A stretch of DNA of 64,000 bases from Aliiroseovarius pelagivivens (GTDB lineage: Bacteria; Pseudomonadota; Alphaproteobacteria; Rhodobacterales; Rhodobacteraceae), in assembly GCF_900302485.1 (NCBI RefSeq), contig NZ_OMOI01000001.1, positions 2,356,001 through 2,420,000 of the forward strand, given 5' to 3'. A model generated the notes under the pieces. It saw only the letters and a list, made by a program, of their open reading frames with translations, was not told the origin of the DNA and searched no databases. Within the stretch, counting starts at the first letter, position 1; every line of letters starts with the position of its first letter. Positions 1 through 9,493 of this stretch are shown here, one piece after another. A program made the translations under genes and the position numbers.

Positions 1-106
1 GCATTTCGTCAACAGCAACGGCGTCGCCGGGTTTCTTGAACCATGTTGCGACCGTGGCTTCGGTCACGCTTTCGCCCAGCGTGGGGACACGTACTTCAAT
101 GCTCAT
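1..106 (-). CDS. sucB: 2-oxoglutarate dehydrogenase E2 (dihydrolipoamide succinyltransferase), N-terminal part
   Basis: Only the first 35 codons lie in the window; the rest runs off the left edge. The reverse strand reads [19 protein letters not shown], the typical start of the lipoyl domain of the E2 succinyltransferase of the 2-oxoglutarate dehydrogenase complex. The lysine that carries lipoate lies beyond the edge. E2 transfers the succinyl group from the E1-bound thiamine intermediate to CoA. The start codon (104-106) is 3 bp after the sucA stop, so the two genes are clearly co-transcribed and probably translationally coupled. An E3 gene (lpd) would be expected next but cannot be seen. 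Confidence 0.93.
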   Translation of the reverse strand, partial: MSIEVRVPTLGESVTEATVATWFKKPGDAVAVDEM

Positions 107-109
107 GGT

Positions 110-3088
110 TTATTTCCCTTCAATAGTCAGCGCAGCATCAACCAGCGCTTCTTGTTGTGCTTTGTGGGTCGATGCCAGACCCGTTGCAGGTGAGGCCGCA
201 GCCGGACGACCAGCATAGACCGGACGCGTGTGCTTCGAGCCAATGCGGGTCAGCACCCATTCAATATTCGGTTCGACGAAAGTCCACGAACCTTGGTTTT
301 TCGGTTCTTCCTGACACCAGACGATTTCCGCCTGCTTGAAGCGCTCCAGTTCCTTGACACAGGACATGGCCGGGAACGGGTAGAACTGCTCAAGACGCAG
401 GATATAGACGTCGTTGATGCCGCGCTTGTCGCGCTCTTCCAGCAGGTCGTAGTAGACCTTTCCCGAGCACATCACGACGCGCTTGATCTTGTCGTCCTTG
501 ACCAGCTTGGCCTCGGAGCGACCGGTGCCATTGTCACGGTCGCCATCATCCCACAGCACGCGGTGGAAACTGGAACCTTCGGTGAAGTCCTTGGCGTCCG
601 ACACGCAGAGCTTGTGGCGCAGAAGCGATTTCGGCGTCATCATGATCAGAGGCTTACGATAGCCGCGATGCAGCTGACGGCGCAGGATGTGGAAATAGTT
701 GGCCGGAGTCGAGCAGTTCGCCACGATCCAGTTGTCGCCACCACACATCTGCAGGAAACGCTCCAGACGGGCCGAGCTGTGTTCCGGTCCCTGCCCTTCG
801 AAACCGTGCGGCAGAAGAACGGTCAGACCGGACATACGCAGCCATTTCGATTCACCCGATGAGATGAACTGGTCGAACATGATCTGAGCACCGTTGGCGA
901 AGTCGCCAAACTGGGCTTCCCACATCACCAGCGCGTTGGGTTCGGCCAGCGAATAGCCATACTCAAAGCCCAGCACCGCGTATTCCGACAGCATCGAGTC
1001 GATAACTTCGTAGTGGGCCTGGCCCTCGCGGATGTTGTTCAGCGGATAGTAGCGTTCCTCGTTGTCCTGATTGATCAGACCCGAGTGACGCTGCGAGAAC
1101 GTACCGCGCGTACAGTCTTGGCCAGACAGGCGCACTGGAAAGCCTTCGGTCAGAAGCGAGCCAAAGGCCAATGCTTCTGCGGTCGCCCAGTCAAAACCGG
1201 TGCCGTTTTCAAACATCTTGGCTTTGGTGTCCAAAAGACGCCCAACGGTCTTGTGCATCGGGAAGTTGTCCGGCGCAGTCGACAGAGCTTTGCCAACCTC
1301 GGTGAAGGTTTCAGTCGAAATCTCAGTCTTGCCGCGCTGGTATTCGTCGCGGTTGCGATCAAGGTGCGACCAACGCCCATCCAGCCAGTCAGCCTTGTTG
1401 GGCTTATAGTCTTTCCCGGCTTCAAATTCGGCGTTCATGTGGGCCTGGAAGGCCGCTTTCATGTCCTCGATTTCACCTTCCGGGATCAGGCCATCCTTGA
1501 CCAGACGTTCAGTATAAAGCTGCAGCGTCGTCTTATGCTTCTTGATGTTCTTGTACATCATCGGGTTGGTGAACATCGGCTCGTCGCCTTCGTTGTGACC
1601 AAACCGGCGATAGCAGAAGATGTCCAGAACCACGTCTTTGTGGAATTTCTGACGGAACTCGGTCGCAACGCGGGCAGCGTGCACCACGGCTTCCGGGTCA
1701 TCGCCATTCACGTGGAAGATCGGCGCTTCCACCATCAGGGCAATATCCGTCGGATAGGGCGACGAACGGCTGAAATGCGGTGCGGTGGTGAAGCCGATCT
1801 GGTTGTTCACCACGATATGCATCGTGCCACCGGTCTTGTGACCAACAAGGCCCGACAGACCGAAGCCTTCAGCGACAACACCCTGACCTGCAAAGGCCGC
1901 ATCGCCGTGCAGAAGGATCGGCAGAACCTGATCGCGATCCACGTCGTTCATCTGTTCTTGCTTGGCGCGGACCTTACCCAGCACAACCGGGTTCACGGCC
2001 TCAAGGTGCGAGGGGTTCGCGGTCAGCGACAGGTGTACCTTGTTGTCATCAAACTCGCGGTCCGACGAAGCACCAAGGTGGTATTTCACATCGCCCGAGC
2101 CATCAACGTCTTGGGGTTTAAAGCTGCCGCCCTGGAATTCGTTGAAGATCGCGCGGTACGGCTTCTGCATCACGTTGGCCAGAACTGACAGACGACCACG
2201 GTGCGGCATGCCGATCACCACGTCTTTCAAACCCAGCTGTCCGCCGCGCTTGATGATCTGTTCCATCGCCGGGATCAGGGCTTCACCGCCATCAAGGCCG
2301 AAACGCTTGGTACCCATATATTTGACGTGCAGGAATTTCTCGAAGCCCTCGGCCTCGACCAGCTTGTTCAGGATTGCCTTACGACCTTCCTGCGTGAACC
2401 GGATTTCCTTGTCGAACCCTTCGATACGTTCTTTCAGCCAGCCGGCCTCTTCGGGGTTCGAGATGTGCATGTACTGCAGTGCAAAGGTGCCGCAATAGGT
2501 GCGCTTCACGATGTCGAGGATCTGACGGATCGACGCGACCTCAAGCCCAAGAACATTGTCGATAAAGATCGGGCGATCCATGTCAGCTTCGGTGAAGCCA
2601 TAGGATGCGGGATCCAGTTCGGGATGAGGTGTGGGCTTCTGCATGCCCAACGGATCCAGATCCGCAACAAGGTGACCACGAATACGATAGGCGCGGATCA
2701 GCATCAGGGCGCGGATCGAGTCCAGAACAGCGCGCTTCATCTGATCATCGGATAGACTCACGCCCTTCTCTGCAGCCTTCGCCTCGATCTTCTTGGCAGC
2801 AGCCTTGCCTTCTTCGGCAGGGGCTTCTGGCCATTGACCGTCCAGCGCATGAACCCGGTCACCATCCGGCATCGGGGGCCAATCACCACGTGCCCAGCTG
2901 GGACCAGCGGCCTCGGCGGTTACGTCACGGGCATCATCCCCAAGCTCTGCGAAAAATGCGTGCCAAGCGGCGTCAACCGCGCTGGGATCTTTCACATACT
3001 GGGCGTAGAGCTGCTCCAGATACTCGGCATTGTGGCCTTGCATGAAGCTTGATGCATGGAAGATGTCGTTGGGGCTCTGGTCGTTCAT
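110..3088 (-). CDS. sucA: 2-oxoglutarate dehydrogenase E1 component
   Basis: A 992-residue thiamine-diphosphate enzyme, full length for the family, that decarboxylates 2-oxoglutarate and passes the succinyl group to E2 in the TCA cycle. The N-terminus has the E1o signature (SSFMQGHNAEYLEQLY), the segment that contacts the complex. The ThDP/Mg-binding motif starts near residue 393 (GDAAFAGQG, then NNQIGF), and the C-terminal half is the transketolase-like domain (GQDCTRGTFSQRH). A charged linker rich in Ala, Glu and Lys near residues 85-115 follows the N-terminal tail. The ATG has an AGGTGA ribosome-binding site. The gene sits between sucD, 60 bp upstream, and sucB, 3 bp downstream; the sucD-sucA gap holds a strong hairpin. 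Confidence 0.98.
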   Translation of the reverse strand: MNDQSPNDIFHASSFMQGHNAEYLEQLYAQYVKDPSAVDAAWHAFFAELGDDARDVTAEAAGPSWARGDWPPMPDGDRVHALDGQWPEAPAEEGKAAAKKIEAKAAEKGVSLSDDQMKRAVLDSIRALMLIRAYRIRGHLVADLDPLGMQKPTPHPELDPASYGFTEADMDRPIFIDNVLGLEVASIRQILDIVKRTYCGTFALQYMHISNPEEAGWLKERIEGFDKEIRFTQEGRKAILNKLVEAEGFEKFLHVKYMGTKRFGLDGGEALIPAMEQIIKRGGQLGLKDVVIGMPHRGRLSVLANVMQKPYRAIFNEFQGGSFKPQDVDGSGDVKYHLGASSDREFDDNKVHLSLTANPSHLEAVNPVVLGKVRAKQEQMNDVDRDQVLPILLHGDAAFAGQGVVAEGFGLSGLVGHKTGGTMHIVVNNQIGFTTAPHFSRSSPYPTDIALMVEAPIFHVNGDDPEAVVHAARVATEFRQKFHKDVVLDIFCYRRFGHNEGDEPMFTNPMMYKNIKKHKTTLQLYTERLVKDGLIPEGEIEDMKAAFQAHMNAEFEAGKDYKPNKADWLDGRWSHLDRNRDEYQRGKTEISTETFTEVGKALSTAPDNFPMHKTVGRLLDTKAKMFENGTGFDWATAEALAFGSLLTEGFPVRLSGQDCTRGTFSQRHSGLINQDNEERYYPLNNIREGQAHYEVIDSMLSEYAVLGFEYGYSLAEPNALVMWEAQFGDFANGAQIMFDQFISSGESKWLRMSGLTVLLPHGFEGQGPEHSSARLERFLQMCGGDNWIVANCSTPANYFHILRRQLHRGYRKPLIMMTPKSLLRHKLCVSDAKDFTEGSSFHRVLWDDGDRDNGTGRSEAKLVKDDKIKRVVMCSGKVYYDLLEERDKRGINDVYILRLEQFYPFPAMSCVKELERFKQAEIVWCQEEPKNQGSWTFVEPNIEWVLTRIGSKHTRPVYAGRPAAASPATGLASTHKAQQEALVDAALTIEGK

Positions 3089-3111
3089 TGGGTCACCTGA
3101 GAAATTGAAAA

Positions 3112-3139
3112 CGCGCGCCCCAAGGGTTTGGGGCGCGCG
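3112..3139 (-). terminator. GC-rich hairpin with T-run between sucD and sucA
   Basis: Perfect 10-bp inverted repeat (CGCGCGCCCC / GGGGCGCGCG, loop of 8). On the minus strand it is followed by TTTTC and an AT-rich stretch. It lies just after the sucD stop and about 23 bp before the sucA start, inside what should be one sucCDAB transcript. It has the form of an intrinsic terminator but may act as a partial terminator or an mRNA-stabilising hairpin that sets the sucCD : sucAB ratio. Confidence 0.65.
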
Positions 3140-3148
3140 AGAGAAGTC

Positions 3149-4033
3149 TTACTTGCCGATCGCTTCCAGCACGGCCTCGCCCAGCGTCGCGGGGCTGTCT
3201 GCCACCACAATGCCAGCAGCACGCATGGCTTCGATCTTGTCTTCCGCGCCACCTTTACCACCGGCAACAATCGCGCCAGCGTGGCCCATGCGGCGTCCCG
3301 GAGGTGCCGTACGGCCAGCGATGAAGCCAGCAACCGGCTTCCAGCGGCCTTTTTTCTTCTGTTCGGCCAGGAATTCAGCAGCTTCTTCTTCTGCCGAACC
3401 ACCGATCTCGCCGATCATGATGATCGACTGAGTTTCATCGTCGTCCAGGAACATGTCCAACACGTCGATGTGCTCGGTGCCCTTGATGGGGTCGCCGCCG
3501 ATGCCAACTGCAGTCGACTGGCCCAGACCGATATCGGTGGTCTGTTTCACAGCTTCATAAGTCAGCGTACCCGAGCGCGACACAACACCAACGCTGCCGC
3601 GCTGGTGGATGTGGCCGGGCATGATGCCGATTTTACAGGCGCCGGGGGTGATCACGCCGGGGCAGTTCGGGCCCACAAGACGCGAGGCCGAGCCTTCCAG
3701 AGCACGCTGAACGCGCATCATGTCCAGCACCGGAATGCCTTCGGTGATGCAGACGATCAGTTCCATCTCTGCGTCGATCGCTTCCAGGATCGAGTCAGCA
3801 GCAAACGGGGGCGGCACGTAGATCACGGAAGCGTTGGCTTCGGTGACGTGCTTGGCTTCGTGAACCGAGTTGAAGATCGGCAGGTCCAGATGCGTCTGGC
3901 CACCTTTGCCCGGCGTAACACCACCGACCATTTTGGTGCCATATGCAATGGCCTGTTCCGAGTGAAAGGTACCCTGCGAGCCGGTCAGACCCTGACAGAT
4001 GACCTTGGTATTTTCGTCAATAAGAACTGCCAT
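3149..4033 (-). CDS. sucD: succinate-CoA ligase (ADP/GDP-forming) alpha subunit
   Basis: A 294-residue alpha subunit that carries the phosphohistidine of succinyl-CoA synthetase, which turns succinyl-CoA into succinate with substrate-level phosphorylation. The N-terminal CoA-binding Rossmann domain shows [14 protein letters not shown] near residues 15-28, and the active-site histidine is in GHAGAIV near residue 247. The C-terminal ligase domain carries the glycine loop GGKGGAEDK. The gene follows sucC by 4 bp and precedes sucA. Length and motifs match the family with no gaps. Confidence 0.98.
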   Translation of the reverse strand: MAVLIDENTKVICQGLTGSQGTFHSEQAIAYGTKMVGGVTPGKGGQTHLDLPIFNSVHEAKHVTEANASVIYVPPPFAADSILEAIDAEMELIVCITEGIPVLDMMRVQRALEGSASRLVGPNCPGVITPGACKIGIMPGHIHQRGSVGVVSRSGTLTYEAVKQTTDIGLGQSTAVGIGGDPIKGTEHIDVLDMFLDDDETQSIIMIGEIGGSAEEEAAEFLAEQKKKGRWKPVAGFIAGRTAPPGRRMGHAGAIVAGGKGGAEDKIEAMRAAGIVVADSPATLGEAVLEAIGK

Positions 4034-4037
4034 TGTC

Positions 4038-5231
4038 TTAGCCTTTCACCGCTTTCACGATTTTCTCTGCGCCATCCGACAGGTTGTCGGCAGCGATCAC
4101 ATCAACATCCGAGTTGTTGATGATGTCTTTACCGGCTTCCACGTTGGTGCCTTCCAGACGTACGACCAGCGGAACCTGCAGGCCCACTTCTTTCACGGCT
4201 GCAACCACGCCTTCGGCGATGACGTCACAGCGCATGATGCCGCCGAAGATGTTCACAAGGATGCCCTTCACGTTGGGGTCCGAGGTGATGATCTTGAAGG
4301 CTTCGGTCACTTTCTCTTTGGTGGCGCCGCCACCTACGTCAAGGAAGTTGGCCGGTTCAGCGCCGTACAGCTTGATGATGTCCATGGTGGCCATTGCCAG
4401 ACCAGCACCGTTCACCATGCAGCCGATTTCACCGTCCAGAGCGATGTAGTTCAGGTCGTATTTCGACGCTTCCAGCTCTTTCGGGTCTTCTTCGGTGGTG
4501 TCGCGCAGCTCGGCGATGTCCGGGTGGCGATAGATGGCGTTTCCGTCGAAGCCAACTTTGGCGTCCAGAACTTTGATGTCGCCGCTGTCCGAGATGATCA
4601 GCGGGTTGATCTCGAGCATCTCCATGTCCTTCTCGGTGAAGGCTTTATAGAGCTTGCCCATAAGAGCAACACACTGCTTAACCTGTGCGCCTTCCAGGCC
4701 CAGCGCAAATGCGATGCGGCGGCCGTGGAAACCTTGGTAGCCCGTTGCCGGATCAACCGAGAAGCTCAGGATCTTTTCGGGAGTGGCGGCTGCCACTTCC
4801 TCGATGTCCATGCCGCCTTCGGTCGAACATACGAACGAAATGCGCGAGGTTTGGCGATCTACCAGCAGAGCAAGGTAAAGCTCGCGCTCGATGCCGGAAC
4901 CGGCTTCGATGTAGATGCGGTTAACCTGTTTGCCGGCGGGGCCGGTCTGGTGGGTCACAAGGGTGCGGCCCAGCATCTTCTTGGCTTCTTCAGCGGCTTC
5001 CTCGACCGATTTGGTCAGACGTACGCCGCCTTTTTCGCCAGCGTCAGCTTCCTTAAAGGAACCTTTGCCGCGGCCACCTGCGTGAATTTGGGCTTTGACC
5101 ACCCAAAGCGGTCCGTCGAGTTCACCTGCGGCGGTCTTGGCATCTTCTGCTTTCAATACTACGCGGCCGTCCGAAACGGGGGCGCCGTAGGATTTCAGAA
5201 GGGCCTTCGCCTGGTATTCATGAATGTTCAT
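4038..5231 (-). CDS. sucC: succinate-CoA ligase beta subunit
   Basis: A 397-residue beta subunit with an N-terminal ATP-grasp nucleotide-binding domain ([16 protein letters not shown], then the glycine-rich loop HAGGRGKG near residues 50-60) and a C-terminal ligase domain ([24 protein letters not shown]). With SucD it forms the heterodimeric or tetrameric TCA enzyme. It is the first gene of the sucCDAB operon, so the 186-bp region upstream should hold the operon promoter. That region contains a perfect 13-bp inverted repeat (5343-5376), also present in related form before sdhC. The ATG is preceded by AGGATGATTTC. Confidence 0.98.
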   Translation of the reverse strand: MNIHEYQAKALLKSYGAPVSDGRVVLKAEDAKTAAGELDGPLWVVKAQIHAGGRGKGSFKEADAGEKGGVRLTKSVEEAAEEAKKMLGRTLVTHQTGPAGKQVNRIYIEAGSGIERELYLALLVDRQTSRISFVCSTEGGMDIEEVAAATPEKILSFSVDPATGYQGFHGRRIAFALGLEGAQVKQCVALMGKLYKAFTEKDMEMLEINPLIISDSGDIKVLDAKVGFDGNAIYRHPDIAELRDTTEEDPKELEASKYDLNYIALDGEIGCMVNGAGLAMATMDIIKLYGAEPANFLDVGGGATKEKVTEAFKIITSDPNVKGILVNIFGGIMRCDVIAEGVVAAVKEVGLQVPLVVRLEGTNVEAGKDIINNSDVDVIAADNLSDGAEKIVKAVKG

Positions 5232-5342
5232 GAAATCATCCTATCCAGTTGGTCCATTGGGTCTTGGACAAAATGCACAGGTGAAGCGCTAGGCAAAAAC
5301 GTTTTTTGCAAAATCGGGCGAATTTTTGGTGAAGTCGCTATA

Positions 5343-5376
5343 TTTGTGATCACACCTCAAAATGTGTGATCACAAA
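5343..5376. promoter_or_regulatory. Candidate operator of the sucCDAB operon: paired TGTGATCACA palindromes
   Basis: Two copies of the 10-bp palindrome TGTGATCACA (5345-5354 and 5365-5374) lie 20 bp apart. The whole element is a perfect 13-bp inverted repeat (TTTGTGATCACAC, 8-bp spacer, GTGTGATCACAAA). It is 112-145 bp upstream of the sucC ATG. The same pair with 21-bp spacing occurs 123-153 bp upstream of sdhC. The two-turn spacing suggests cooperative binding of two dimers of one regulator. Which protein binds is not visible here. Confidence 0.7.
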
Positions 5377-5417
5377 TCATTAACATTCGGCAAATCAGCC
5401 TGTTTGCGAATCTTGAT

Positions 5418-6275
5418 CTATCGCAAGCGACGCCAGATCGAGCGTGCCCGTTTTTCGACCTTCGGATAGCGGCGCAGCAGGTCTCCGATCCGGTCACGCG
5501 CGGATGGGGCGGCCCCCAAAGTGCGATCTCGGCCCAGCAGGTCATGCAGCGCCGTCAACGCACCTTTCCCCAACAGTTCGGTCAAATCAAAGGGCTGGTC
5601 CGTCTTCTCTTCGATGCCGATGATTTCGTGCAAGGTGGTAATGTGCAGAAGGCGCGGAGCAGCCATCCGCTTGCCCATCGCCGGCATATAACCCGTGTGC
5701 ATCAGGTTGTATTCTGGCGGCAGGATCCAGACGCGCAAATCACTGTTCCACAGAAGCTCTCGCAGGACCGGTTGGTCCCAACGTTCGCCCTCGCCTGTCA
5801 TGCGCTGTTCCCAGCTGCGCAGAAAATTCTGCGTCTTGTCAGACTTTCGGATCCCCATAACTCCGCTGTTGATCTGGCGAAATCCGGTGGGCAGATCCTG
5901 TGTTGGCTGATGCATTGGCACCGTGCCATTGCCGTATTGATCATGCGCCCCGATACAATCGAACTGCCTGAGCAGCGCGAACATGTCCGAGCAATCCGCC
6001 ACCGCGACCACGTCACAATCCAAATAGACCGTGTGGGCAAAGCGGCTTTCGCGCAGCGCCTCCATTTTCGGACGGGTGCCGACATATTTCAGAATGTGGA
6101 CCTGATTGAACACAGGATCGTCCACCGCCGCATCCGCGAAAAGGTCGATCTGGATATCATCCCCCATCACCGCCCGAAGCGACCGTGCCGCCCGCTGAGC
6201 CAGCCCACGATATTGAGCACCGGTCGCAGCAAAGACAAATCCGTCATCGGCGGTCATTGGGAAAAGTAGGGTCAC
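5418..6275 (-). CDS. Glycosyltransferase-like protein (GT8-type fold), paralogue of 7430-8293
   Basis: About 285 residues from a GTG start at 6275, chosen because AAGGAG lies 7 bp upstream; the longer reading frame to 6341 has no such site. The protein shows a nucleotide-sugar transferase pattern: N-terminal GFVFAATGAQY with the conserved AARSLR helix, PKMEALRESRF, then the DxD-type motif YLDCD near residues 82-86 that would hold the metal and sugar nucleotide, and a later DQPVLRELLW. It is clearly homologous to the protein at 7430-8293. It stands between the suc operon and mdh, with the divergent gene 6426-7433 next to it. The acceptor (surface polysaccharide, lipid or protein) cannot be told. 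The tail is basic (RSIWRRLR). Confidence 0.75.
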   Translation of the reverse strand: MTLLFPMTADDGFVFAATGAQYRGLAQRAARSLRAVMGDDIQIDLFADAAVDDPVFNQVHILKYVGTRPKMEALRESRFAHTVYLDCDVVAVADCSDMFALLRQFDCIGAHDQYGNGTVPMHQPTQDLPTGFRQINSGVMGIRKSDKTQNFLRSWEQRMTGEGERWDQPVLRELLWNSDLRVWILPPEYNLMHTGYMPAMGKRMAAPRLLHITTLHEIIGIEEKTDQPFDLTELLGKGALTALHDLLGRDRTLGAAPSARDRIGDLLRRYPKVEKRARSIWRRLR

Positions 6276-6425
6276 GTAAGGCTCCTTACGAAAGCTTGGA
6301 CAGTATGCCCCCGCTTTAGTCCAATCCCATCTCGGCAGCAATCACCCGTCTCTCAACGCTTTGCCATTGCTGGTAACTTGGCCACGATGATAGAATTGGA
6401 CGTCCTTTGCACCGAGTATTCCTGA
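6276..6425. promoter_or_regulatory. Divergent promoter spacer of the glycosyltransferase islet
   Basis: A 150-bp spacer between two divergently transcribed transferase genes, so it should hold both promoters. TTGGAC occurs at 6296-6301 and 6396-6401, and its complement GTCCAA at 6319-6324, giving one inverted and one direct pair. No convincing -10/-35 pair was assigned. Confidence 0.3.
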
Positions 6426-7433
6426 ATGCCTGTTCCCAACTGGTCCGTTGTTTCAACCGTGCGCGAACCGCTTTCGCTTGTTCTGGCCTTTGCCTGTCAT
6501 CACCTGAGTATGGGCGCAAAGACGGTTCACCTTTTCTTTGACGACCCTACAGATCCAGCGGCAGAGGTCATGAAATCCATTCCCGGTGTGGACGTCACCC
6601 TTTGTGACTCTGCCCATTGGACGGCGTTGGGTCAGCCAGATCGCCCCGCATGGCAAACGCGTCGGCAGACGTTGAATGCCAACTTCATCGCGCAACAACA
6701 ACGCACCGACTGGCTGCTGCACGTGGACGCCGATGAGTTTCTGTGGGCGCCTTATGGGATCGAAAGAGATCTTGCGCGCGCCGGGGCATGGCTGCACATC
6801 CCAAATCTGGAACGGGCGTGGATAGCGCCCGAAGCTGGGATATTCGACGGGGTGTTTCGCGCATCTGGCCTTTCAACCTCATCAATCGAACGCATCTATG
6901 GCCCCGCGCGCCGGTATCTTCAAAGCGGCCTTTCGGGCCATACATCCGGGAAAGCCATGGCGCGACTTTCAGACCGAAAGTTCATCGCCATCCACGCCGT
7001 CAAAGAAGAATTCGGGGGCGAAGTTTCACCCGGCCACACCACAGCAAATGCGTGTATCCTGCACTTTGATGGAATGACGGCCCGTCATTGGCTGCTAAAG
7101 TCGCTTCGCTATGCGGCACAAGGCAAGGCGCTGCTTCAATCGCTTCACAACCGGCGCAGGGCGGGCATAGAACGTGTGATGGATGCGCCTGACCCGCTGA
7201 CCGAAGGGTTGGCGCTTCACAACGAGATCTTTCATCTTTCCGACAAACAGCGCGAGATGTTGGACGCACAAGGCGCCCTTTTGACCTGCCAACTTGATCT
7301 GGGTGCTTCCGTCGCCGCACATGCGCCGGGCCGGACAACCGACTTCTCAGCAGAACGGTTTGATGCGTATCTCGCAAGCGCCCTTGATGAGACAATTGGC
7401 AAAATCCGCAATCAGACGCGTCGCTTCAACTAG
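6426..7433 (+). CDS. Glycosyltransferase family 2-like protein (putative)
   Basis: A 335-residue protein that begins NWSVVSTVREPLSLVLAFACHH and continues GAKTVHLFFDDPTD, the start of the GT-A fold in the family-2-like transferases that often sit in polysaccharide loci. The metal-binding motif is HVDADEF near residues 99-105. TRRQTLNANF before it and a conserved tryptophan region after it fit the same family. No membrane segment is evident. The stop codon overlaps the end of the convergent gene 7430-8293 by 4 bp. The substrate is unknown. The ATG is only weakly supported by upstream purines. Confidence 0.68.
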   Translation: MPVPNWSVVSTVREPLSLVLAFACHHLSMGAKTVHLFFDDPTDPAAEVMKSIPGVDVTLCDSAHWTALGQPDRPAWQTRRQTLNANFIAQQQRTDWLLHVDADEFLWAPYGIERDLARAGAWLHIPNLERAWIAPEAGIFDGVFRASGLSTSSIERIYGPARRYLQSGLSGHTSGKAMARLSDRKFIAIHAVKEEFGGEVSPGHTTANACILHFDGMTARHWLLKSLRYAAQGKALLQSLHNRRRAGIERVMDAPDPLTEGLALHNEIFHLSDKQREMLDAQGALLTCQLDLGASVAAHAPGRTTDFSAERFDAYLASALDETIGKIRNQTRRFN

Positions 7434-8293
7434 CCTCGGAACCAAGCGCGAAACTTGCGAAGCAAAGAAGTCAGCGTGCTCCGCCTTGCCTTCAATTCAA
7501 GCAGTTCTTCAGCCATTGCTTCTGCTGGTGTGGGCAACCTGCCTACTTCTCGCGTCCCGACCCCGCTATCGCATTCCAGCAAAAGCTCTAGGTGCTTACG
7601 ATGCCGGTCGTGCTTCAAGGCTTCTTTCAGCGTGAAAGGCGTTTCCGGATCTCCCAGCGCGATCTTGTGAAGTCTCTGGCTGTGCAGAATGCGAGGGGCA
7701 CCCTGTTTGGGCTTCCAGCTGTCTAGCGTCCAAATCGCGATCAGATTGTATTCCGGTGGCAGTACAAACACTGACACATCCGACTTCCACAGCAGTTCAC
7801 GAAAGGTCGGTTGATCCATGTTGGCGTCGCGTTCGCGGACGGTTCTGTCCCAATCCGCAACAAGTTCCTTGGTCTTTTCGTTCGTTCGGATGGCAACAAC
7901 GCCCGCATTTAGCAGACCGTAGCTGCGTGGCATCGTTCCGTCCTGAACAAGCCGTCGACCATCACGCGCGAACGCATAGGACGATGCCAGATCAAACCGA
8001 TCCAGCAAGTGAAACAGTTCGGACACATCCATCAACACCACGATGTCACAGTCCAGATAGACCGTCCGTTCAAATCGCGAACGTCGTAGTGCCTCCATTT
8101 TCGGACGAAAATAGCTGTCGGATAGCTTGTGGATGCGATCAAAGGCCGGGTCGACAAGATCAGCGTCGGTAAACAAATCCACCTGAGCATCCGGCATCAC
8201 CTGACGCAAACTGCGGACAGCGCGGCGCGCAAGATTGACATATGTTTCGCCGGTTGCGGCAAAGATGAAGCCATTTCCTTGGGGGTCTGACAC
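7430..8293 (-). CDS. Glycosyltransferase-like protein (GT8-type fold), paralogue of 5418-6275
   Basis: A 287-residue protein from a GTG start with TAGGAG 9 bp upstream. It shares the whole architecture of 5418-6275: GFIFAATGETY, VRSLRQVMPDAQVDLF, PKMEALRRSRF, the DxD motif YLDCD near residue 78, then DQPTFRELLW and LPPEYNLIA. The two are diverged duplicates, not recent copies. A C-terminal stretch of Glu, Leu and Lys (EAMAEELLELKARR) could form a short coiled coil. It lies just after the mdh terminator, so it probably has its own promoter. Specificity is unknown. Confidence 0.75.
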   Translation of the reverse strand: MSDPQGNGFIFAATGETYVNLARRAVRSLRQVMPDAQVDLFTDADLVDPAFDRIHKLSDSYFRPKMEALRRSRFERTVYLDCDIVVLMDVSELFHLLDRFDLASSYAFARDGRRLVQDGTMPRSYGLLNAGVVAIRTNEKTKELVADWDRTVRERDANMDQPTFRELLWKSDVSVFVLPPEYNLIAIWTLDSWKPKQGAPRILHSQRLHKIALGDPETPFTLKEALKHDRHRKHLELLLECDSGVGTREVGRLPTPAEAMAEELLELKARRSTLTSLLRKFRAWFRG

Positions 8294-8309
8294 GATGCGC
8301 TCCTACTCC

Positions 8310-8343
8310 AAAAAAATTGCGCCGCTCAATTTGAACGGCGCAA
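8310..8343 (-). terminator. Rho-independent terminator of mdh
   Basis: Inverted repeat TTGCGCCG ... CGGCGCAA (arms 8317-8324 and 8336-8343). On the minus strand it is followed by a run of seven T. It lies 30 bp after the mdh stop, and separates mdh from the downstream glycosyltransferase gene. Confidence 0.85.
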
Positions 8344-8372
8344 CTTGTAATCGAACGGTATGATTTCTGGCC

Positions 8373-9350
<978 letters not shown>

Positions 9351-9493
9351 TCAGTTGTTTTCGGGCGCATGCCTAGTCTGAAAGTGCCTTTCGCGCAAGG
9401 GCGCTGCGCTGCGGCGACACAGATGACTTGCAACAGAATGCGACACGCGATAGCGCTAAAGCGCCCATTTTCCAGCCTTTTGAAGGATGTCAC

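Noticed and set aside
1013..2188. 391-codon plus-strand frame across sucA
   Set aside because: Antisense to the conserved ThDP region of sucA; no ribosome-binding site and no family similarity.
5345..5374. TGTGATCACA as a CRP/Crp-Fnr site
   Set aside because: CRP sites have a 6-base spacer (TGTGA-N6-TCACA) and FNR sites TTGAT-N4-ATCAA. Here the two halves abut in a 10-bp palindrome and come in pairs, so another family is more likely.
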